A stretch of 64,000 bases of DNA, from positions 1,612,001-1,676,000 of the forward strand of contig JASVEC010000006.1 in NCBI GenBank assembly GCA_030770535.1. Reading direction: 5' to 3'. This DNA comes from Batkoa obscura (Eukaryota > Entomophthoromycota > Entomophthoromycetes > Entomophthorales > Batkoaceae). The position numbers and the translations under genes are program-made. The notes under the pieces are model-generated. The model had not been told where the DNA came from and did not search any database. It was given only the letters and a program-made list of their open reading frames with translations. The number at the start of each line of letters is the position of its first letter. The first letter of the stretch is position 1. Of the stretch, positions 58,034 through 64,000 are shown piece by piece.

Positions 58034-58513
58034 TGTGAAAGTTCATACTCAGTGGTCGGAGTTAAAAGCTACTTTTGCTTAATTAACTTGCCTTGAGTCG
58101 AACGGTCTTAGTTTATGTAACTAAGATAGACTTAACTTAATAGAAATAGTACGTAATAAGCTACAAATTATGTAAACAAATATAATGGAAGATACTACCG
58201 TAAAATCTATGTAAGATGTTGTCAGAAAGGCTTAGTGACTTTATTAATGATACGTTATTAGGGAGTAATCCAATTAAAAAACCTCGAGTTAGTATGTAGA
58301 AGAATCTCTTTTATACTCCAACTGGGTAGCTATATATAAGGAACATTATAACAGTTATTCCTTATTATAGCTGCCAAGTATGGACATTAAAACGTGGGCA
58401 ATAAGCTCTTCGTGATCAGGTGGTAGCAATTCTCACAGCAAATCTATATAAGGAACTCTGAATTGATTATCATATTATAATCAATCCTAGAGCTAATGAA
58501 CCGATATTTCACA
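58034..58513 (-). mobile_element. solo LTR, ~480 bp, young, target duplication ACTA
   Basis: Starts TGTGAAAGTTC and ends ATTTCACA, flanked by ACTA at 58030-58033 and 58514-58517. On the minus strand a TATA box (GTATAAAAGAG) marks U3/R. It is nearly identical to the copy at 63310-63789, so both are recent. No internal region adjoins it. Confidence 0.8.
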
Positions 58514-59451
58514 ACTATTATATTGCAAGGTTCTATAAAAATAATACATAATGTATCATTATTATGCTGTTAGAAAATCAATAACTTATATTAAAATTTA
58601 TAATCCCAAACTAGAAAATTAGTTATAAATATAATCAGGTATGTTATCATTTTAATTGTTATTATTATCATTAGCCTTTTGTTTTTATATTAATAATATA
58701 AAATTATTATTTACTAAAATACATTAAAACAAAAAACACAAATTATATAATTCTAAAATAAAAAAAACTAAAACATTTAAGATTTTTTTATTTCTATATC
58801 TTAAATTTAATAATATAAAAGCAATTTATCAGTGAAATTATAATAATTTAATAAGAAAAAACTAGTTTAAATCAGTTTACAAACCACATTTTATTAAAAT
58901 GTAGCAAAAAAATTGATTTTAAATTTTAGACTTTACCAAAATTTTAGGCCTAATTTTTACTTTAAAATAAACTGTTTTTTATTTTCAATTCAAGACAAAT
59001 CAATTATAATCAAAGCAAGCTATTTGAAATTCGCATATGGGTTAGTTTAAAGGTCTAGTTCAATTTCTCTAATTTAAGTTTTTAGCAAAAATTACGAATT
59101 AAGCACAAGGTGCTAAATGAAATTATTTGCTTTTACTTAATTTCAAATTACTCATAGGAGCGTTTTTTATTTAGTATTTAATTTTTTTTAAATTTCCACT
59201 ACATAAAAAGGGATAAAAAAGTGAATAGGAAAACTTCATCCTTAATTTTAACCAAACCTTTAAACTTACCCATTTTCATTTAGTTAAGTTTTATTTTCAA
59301 TAGCTATGACTTACACCTCATAAATCTTTTCCCCTTTATGACAATCTCCTTATAAAACGCTATCTTATTTGTAAAATACCCTGCAAGTGTATTAAAAAAT
59401 AAGTATGATACAATTATACTATGACAAATATTAAAAATTATTAAAACAAAT
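58514..59451. other. intergenic, AT-rich
   Basis: 3' flank of the third ~213-residue gene; nothing recognised. Confidence 0.5.
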
Positions 59452-60096
59452 TTATTCAATAGTATTGAAATGATAATTAAGTAACTTGTAAGCGATTTCT
59501 AGATAGTATTTATGAGTATAGGTCAAGGAGGTTTGTAGTGAAGGAAAGCTCAAATAATTTGTTAAATTCAAAATATAACCAAAATGTAAAGACGATTTTT
59601 GAGCGTGACCTGGTTTAAAGAGCTGGCTTCTTGTGAAGAAAGCTATTATTAGTAGTGTAAAATTATAAGCTGGAATATGTAAATTTTGCTTCAAAAATAC
59701 TATATCTTCTTCACTCAGCTTTATACCTAAATTGAAGTTAAGTGTTTGAAATAACTCGACCAATACCAAATCTTCTTTATCGAAATTGTACAATATTTCC
59801 AATTTAGTATCATTTTTACTGCAAACATTGGACGGTATTTTATATTGCAGTTGCGGCATACTCATTAGATTTCTATATTCTTCTTTAGCTTCATCACTCA
59901 GTAATCGGCTGAATTTTTTGGTCGGATGGTTGTAGTGTGGATAAGATTGGTCACTGAGTACACTCTCTGAGCGGGGGGATGAATTTGGGGAAATGAGCTC
60001 GATCTGATCTTTTAATAAATAATATAATGTTGATTCGGAAGTAATTTTTTGTTGTGAAGGGTTTCTTTCAACATTGTAATAATCAACGCCCTCCAT
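59452..60096 (-). CDS. unrecognised ~213-aa protein, tandem paralog 3
   Basis: Intronless gene of 214 residues, the most diverged of the array. It has LYYLLKDQIELISPNSSPRS, FSRLLSDEAKEEYRNLMSMP, YNFDKEDLVLVELFQTL, LSEEDIVFLKQNLHIPAYNF, PGHAQKSSLHFGYILNLTNY and QTSLTYTHKYYLEIAYKLLN. It shares the Ser-Pro-Arg-Ser motif after the first block with paralog 1 (SSPRSE). A TATA-like GGTATAAATAG lies on the minus strand about 60 bp upstream (near 60150-60162). Function unknown; the two-block architecture (N-terminal LL-D-IELIS and C-terminal DIxFLKQN..YNF..) is shared by all members. Confidence 0.65.
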   Translation of the reverse strand: MEGVDYYNVERNPSQQKITSESTLYYLLKDQIELISPNSSPRSESVLSDQSYPHYNHPTKKFSRLLSDEAKEEYRNLMSMPQLQYKIPSNVCSKNDTKLEILYNFDKEDLVLVELFQTLNFNLGIKLSEEDIVFLKQNLHIPAYNFTLLIIAFFTRSQLFKPGHAQKSSLHFGYILNLTNYLSFPSLQTSLTYTHKYYLEIAYKLLNYHFNTIE

Positions 60097-60584
60097 TTTG
60101 TTTTGACAATGGTTATAAAATATTTTTATGCCTAAAGGATGAATTTAGCTATTTATACCTATGTCAGGCTTATAGAATAAAGCTATTTTTGTACCTCAAG
60201 TAAATAATTTATGATCATTACAAATTTAGAAATCGCGATTACTTAATAGACTTAAGCATTGCTACATATGGTTGTTAATTTTTAACAAGATTACAAATAT
60301 TTTTAATCTATGTAATCTAGGTCAATTAGCTGGTTATAAATGGACAATGCTGTTTTTGGACTTTTTATTCCTAACTAATTTTAAATTTAACAAGAATTTC
60401 CGCCAAAGTTACTATGATAACTTACATGACCAATTAATTCTACATCTAACTAATTTTATTGTAAAATGCAATACTTTGAAGGTGGCTTTTAGTGCAACAA
60501 TCACTATATTGCTACGCTTCTATATCAACATAAAGAATATCATTTTTTAGCATGTTTAAAATAAATGTAGGCGTTATCAGAATA

Positions 60585-60856
60585 TTAATTTTCCAATAAA
60601 TTTTTATTAAAGAGGGGATTGTATAGTAAATTTCGGGTCTTTAGATTATTTGAGGAATTTTCACCATCTATTGTTTTAAATTCAAGCAGTTTCTCTCGTG
60701 ATGGGCGTCCATCCAACTTACTGAGGCTTATCGTTTCAAATTGCGTTGAAATACTTATTTACTATTAGTTAGAGTGTGTAACATTTATAATAACATTAAT
60801 TAATTACCACAAAGCCAAGAATAAAAGTTCAAAGTATACAAATTTGGAAAATAAAT
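60585..60856 (-). other. possible two-exon gene remnant
   Basis: The minus-strand frame 60753-60585 encodes ISTQFETISLSKLDGRPSRE and on to LYNPLFNKNLLEN-stop, with balanced amino acids and GC-richer codons than its surroundings. A 54-nt GT..AG interval (60754-60807) joins it to a hydrophobic stretch FVYFELLFLALC, but a stop lies just upstream and no start is found. It may be the last exons of a decayed gene. Not recognised. Confidence 0.35.
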
Positions 60857-60859
60857 TTT

Positions 60860-62027
60860 AATTTGGTTATTTTCGTTATCGTTAATATATTTAGTAAATA
60901 GCCATCTTAGCGTACAGGTTTGATCCTTTGGGTTTATTTATTAAAATATAAAATATATTTCTTTTACTTCTATAGCTTTATAATTATTAAGTTACGAATG
61001 CTATAAATTTGAATATAAACTTTAAGCTAAAAGGGTAAAAAATGTATTAATAAATTATTATTTTAATTTATTTCAAAACTCTTGGCATTTTTGTCACAAG
61101 AATAAAAAACGATTAGCCAAATTTGAGTATAAATTAACAAAACGCAAAAAAGTCGTTTAAATTAAATTGGTATCAACTTATCCTTGGTTTTTGGATAAGC
61201 TATATCATATTTATTACCGTGCTTTATTAGTTAATGTCCCTGCTAGGCGCGCGATCTACCAAAATTAGGTTAATAGTCTAATCTTGCATATAAATTAACA
61301 ATAACAGCATTTAAGAAATGTGATCCTTTTACTGCTTATTAAACCATCAATTATTTGTATAATTTCATCGAATGCCACAATTCTACAGCTCCTAGTATTT
61401 TAATTATTATTCAAGATAAATGGAACAAAAATAAATAACATTTAAAAATTGTAAATTTGAGAGATTAAATTAACTTAAATAAATTTTTTTACAATAATGC
61501 TGAAAAAAAACGCGATCTTTAAGTTGCAAAAAATTATTAGTGCAATCTTCATCCAATTAATAAAATTTAAATTTGTATATAATACTACCAAGAATTATCT
61601 CAAAAATCAAAGCATTCAATTTTAAACATTTATTTTTTAATAATCAACATATACTTTTACAACAAATCGGCCCATTTGGATTGATTCTAAGGCAAAAAAT
61701 AAAATGTTTTTGAGCTCATAAGCAATTATAGAAAGGTAAGCCACAAATTTAGAAATTATGACATATAAAAAGAGTTGTTTTATTCAAATATTTTTAAAAA
61801 TAAACAATAAGTCAAATAAGGCTAATATACTCCTTGCTTTAAAAGCACTTGAAAATAAAAAACATTAATTATTAAAAAAGTTGCTAGTATATTTAGTTTT
61901 TTAGTTACAGTATTTAATAAAAAACATGAATTATTTTATAAAAAAATTATATACTTAAAAATAAAATGTTAACAGTTAGAAAAAAATATGCTTATTAATT
62001 ACAACTTTGAATTAAATACTTAACATA
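60860..62027. other. intergenic; short tRNA-like scrap
   Basis: At 61236-61275 the minus strand reads GGTAGATCGCGCGCCTAGCA, resembling the D-arm/anticodon part of a tRNA, but no acceptor or T arm follows. Otherwise AT-rich without features. Confidence 0.35.
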
Positions 62028-62031
62028 TAGG

Positions 62032-62492
62032 TGTGAAAGTTGATACTTAGTGGTCAAAGTTAAAAGCTACTCTTGCTTAATTAACTTGCCTTGAGTCAAA
62101 GGGTCTTAGTTTATGTAACTAAGATAGACTTAACTTAATAGAAATAGTACGTAATAAGCTACAAATTATATAAACAAATATAATGGAAGATACTACCGTA
62201 AAATCTATGTAAGATGTTGTCAGAAAGGCTTAGTGACTTTATTAATGATACGTTATTAGGGAGTAATCCAATTAAAAAACCTCGAGTTAGTATGTAGAAG
62301 AATCTCTTTTATACTCCAATAAGTATGGATATTAAAAGGAGATAATATTGTTTGCAATATGAAGTTGGAAATTCTCGCAACAAATCAAAATAAGGGACTC
62401 TGACTTGATTGTGTTTGAACTTGAGAACACAACAACTTAAGTGATTGTTGTGTTATAATCAATCCGAGAGCTAAATAAAGCAATATTTCACA
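62032..62492 (-). mobile_element. solo LTR, ~461 bp, inserted at a TIR tip
   Basis: Starts TGTGAAAGTTG and ends ATTTCACA. Its R/U5-side half is nearly identical to the 58034 copy, while the U3 side differs, indicating a different subfamily or a recombinant. The flanks are TAGG and TGGG, a probable 4-bp target duplication. The TGGG is the first four bases of the terminal inverted repeat of the larger transposon. Confidence 0.75.
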
Positions 62493-62759
62493 TGGGGATG
62501 TTCGGATCGGTTTCATTTTTTTATAAAACTTTATTGAAAAATATTTATTATTAACTGGTTTATAACCAACATTATAGATTTACTATAAAACAAATAAATT
62601 ATTTTAATGTTACAATTACATTATTAGTAATTTAAGTAATATCAAAATTTAATAATTGATTTTTATTATTTAATAAACTACTTAACTGCTTAATAAATGT
62701 TAAACTTTTAAATTTTCAGTTATTTTTATAAAATAAATTAAAATTGATTTTTTGATTTT

Positions 62760-63185
62760 TTATAAACTTTATAACTTTAATTAAAATTATATCGCTTTCT
62801 TTTGATCTATCAGATACTGGATACTAGTGTAGTTTATTATTATGTTTAATAAAATGTAAATACTTTTTAATTTCTTTGTTTTTTTTATATTTTTTAAAAA
62901 TTACATCTGTTTTCTTATTGTTGACAGTTAAGCTATTAATTCTATTATATTTATAAATAAAAACCTCAAATTTTGAAATTAATTGATTAATATCTTTTAT
63001 TTTACCTAATGGCTTAAAGTTACTTTTTTATTTTAAAATTTTTTTATGATGCTTAGCAAAAAAATCAAAAATATTATTTATTTTATAAATTTCTTTAAAT
63101 ATACAAATAAAAACTCTTGAGATTTAAAATGATATCCTGTGTCTGCCCATATATCAATCTTTGTAAACTTTTTAAATACTAAATT
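62760..63185 (-). pseudogene. decayed DDE-type transposase fragment
   Basis: Minus-strand segments KIDIWADTGYHFKSQEFLFV and, one frame over, IFDFFAKHHKKILK to SRSKESDI-like tails show amino-acid patterns expected of a transposase catalytic region (D-x-G-x-HF as a possible second catalytic Asp block). It carries at least one frame change and two stops. The MITE at 63210-63309 and LTR at 63310-63789 separate it from any N-terminal part; 63800-63960 on the minus strand also reads open for about 40 codons (FELFYHGLYCKLEEFLLNSM). Confidence 0.45.
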
Positions 63186-63209
63186 AAATTAAACATAATC
63201 TCCTGTATA

Positions 63210-63309
63210 TAAGGATGTTTTTTTGTGTTTAAGAATTTTACCAACAAGTTTTCCACTCAAATAGTGCTTAAAAGATGGAAAAATAATGAAGCCAAAAAAA
63301 ATACCCCCA
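63210..63309 (-). mobile_element. TA-MITE copy 15, abutting an LTR
   Basis: Left side TA then TAAGGATGTTTTTTTG; core CTCAAATAGTGCTTAAAAGA reversed; right end TACCCCCA directly followed by the first base of an LTR instead of TA. Confidence 0.8.
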
Positions 63310-63789
63310 TGTGAAATATCGGTTCATTAGCTCTAGGATTGATTATAATATGATAATCAATTCAGAGTTCCTTATATAGATTTGCTGTGAGAATTGCTAC
63401 CACCTGATCACGAAGAGCTTATTGCCCACGTTTTAATGTCCATACTTGGCAGCTATAATAAGGAATAACTGTTATAATGTTCCTTATATATAGCTACCCA
63501 GTTGGAGTATAAAAGAGATTCTTCTACATACTAACTCGAGGTTTTTTAATTGGATTACTCCCTAATAACGTATCATTAATAAAGTCACTAAGCCTTTCTG
63601 ACAACATCTTACATAGATTTTACGGTAGTATCTTCCATTATATTTGTTTATATAATTTGTAGCTTATTACGTACTATTTCTATTAAGTTAAGTCTATCTT
63701 AGTTACATAAACTAAGACCGTTCGACTCAAGGCAAGTTAATTAAGCAAGAGTAGCTTTTAACTTCGACCACTGAGTACCAACTTTCACA
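63310..63789 (+). mobile_element. solo LTR, ~480 bp, young, inserted at a MITE tip
   Basis: Starts TGTGAAATATCGG and ends ACTTTCACA. U3 contains GGAGTATAAAAGAGATTC. It is nearly identical, in inverse orientation, to the copy at 58034-58513. The left flank is the MITE end CCCA; the right flank ATAC does not repeat it, so the target duplication is not visible. Confidence 0.8.
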
Positions 63790-64000
63790 ATACTACAACT
63801 TTGATTGATACCAATATATAAGTTATATTAGTAAAAGCCTTTCTAATCCGGGAATTTGCATTGAATTTAATAGAAATTCTTCTAACTTACAATATAAACC
63901 ATGATAAAATAGTTCAAAACTGTGTTGAGTACTTTTGCTTTTTGATGGAATTTATTTTATAAAATTTTAAGCAAAGTTAGATAAAAATGAAACCGATTCG

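Larger units (their letters stand above)
62028..64000. mobile_element. decayed TIR DNA transposon (right end at window edge), hosting LTRs and a MITE
   Basis: After the LTR ending at 62492 comes TGGGGATGTTCGGATCGG and TTTCATTTTT. The last bases of the window (63983-64000) are the inverted counterpart, AAAAATGAAACCGATTCG. These are terminal inverted repeats matching at about 17 of 18 visible positions. The left tip (TGGG) was split by the LTR at 62032-62492. On the minus strand, 62760-63185 holds a decayed open frame: FTKIDIWADTGYHFKSQEFL, then in another frame FDFFAKHHKKILK, PLGKIKDINQLISKFEVFIY and NSLTVNNKKTDVIFKKYKKN. The D-x-G-x-HF and FF..HH patterns recall DDE-type eukaryotic transposases. 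Several stops and frame changes break it. Superfamily not assigned. Confidence 0.55.

Noticed and set aside
60272-60550. 92-codon open frame on the plus strand
   Set aside because: Starts with a non-ATG codon, shows no motif and has AT-driven composition.

Overview
The window is an AT-rich (about three-quarters A+T) nuclear segment from what looks like an early-diverging filamentous fungus. Genes are split by introns of about 43-95 nt with GTAAGT-like donors and AG acceptors, TAA/TAG/TGA all serve as stops, and the recognisable products are a CAPER/RBM39 splicing factor, DNA polymerase delta subunit 2, Rpn11, NIF3, alkaline ceramidases, microsomal cytochromes P450, an epoxide hydrolase and half-size ABC transporters. 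The very low GC is compatible with Entomophthoromycotina (Conidiobolus-like) or Glomeromycotina, but the sequence alone does not fix the genus.

Layout. 0-2.3 kb: 3' end of a Asn-rich CENP-B-family gene, a seven-exon epoxide hydrolase and a tRNA-Gly. 2.3-5.4 kb: repeats (MITEs, solo LTRs). 5.5-8.3 kb: ABC half-transporter copy A. 9.4-18.2 kb: cluster of CENP-B/pogo-type DNA-binding protein genes (one with both helix-turn-helix units, one long pseudogene carrying a MITE, one with a degraded first helix-turn-helix). 19.5-22.3 kb: ABC copy B. 23.4-26.8 kb: RBM39-like splicing factor and a four-helix membrane protein. 29.6-43.2 kb: two P450 genes, two alkaline ceramidase genes and a Kelch-repeat membrane protein gene with an in-frame stop. 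46.0-48.9 kb: ABC copy C, inverted relative to B and nearly identical to it. 49.5-53.7 kb: a compact housekeeping block, POLD2 > < RPN11, NIF3 >. 53.8-60.1 kb: tandem array of three paralogous, unrecognised ~213-residue proteins (a fourth, decayed copy lies near 40 kb). 60-64 kb: gene-poor DNA with solo LTRs, a MITE and a decayed TIR transposon whose second end meets the window edge.

How it fits together. Housekeeping genes sit in short compact blocks with tiny intergenic gaps, while lineage-specific families (ABC half-transporters, CENP-B-domain proteins, P450s, ceramidases, the ~213-residue family) are amplified locally and separated by kilobases of AT-rich DNA. A roughly 100-bp TA-flanked MITE family is scattered through these gaps (about 14 copies or remnants), and about 470-bp solo LTRs with 4-bp target duplications are the second main repeat. 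The most striking points are sequence homogenisation among the three ABC genes (including introns), the CENP-B DNA-binding genes that have no transposase domain, a shared terminal sequence between the MITE and the larger decayed transposon at the right end, and two solo LTRs that sit exactly on the tips of those terminal inverted repeats.
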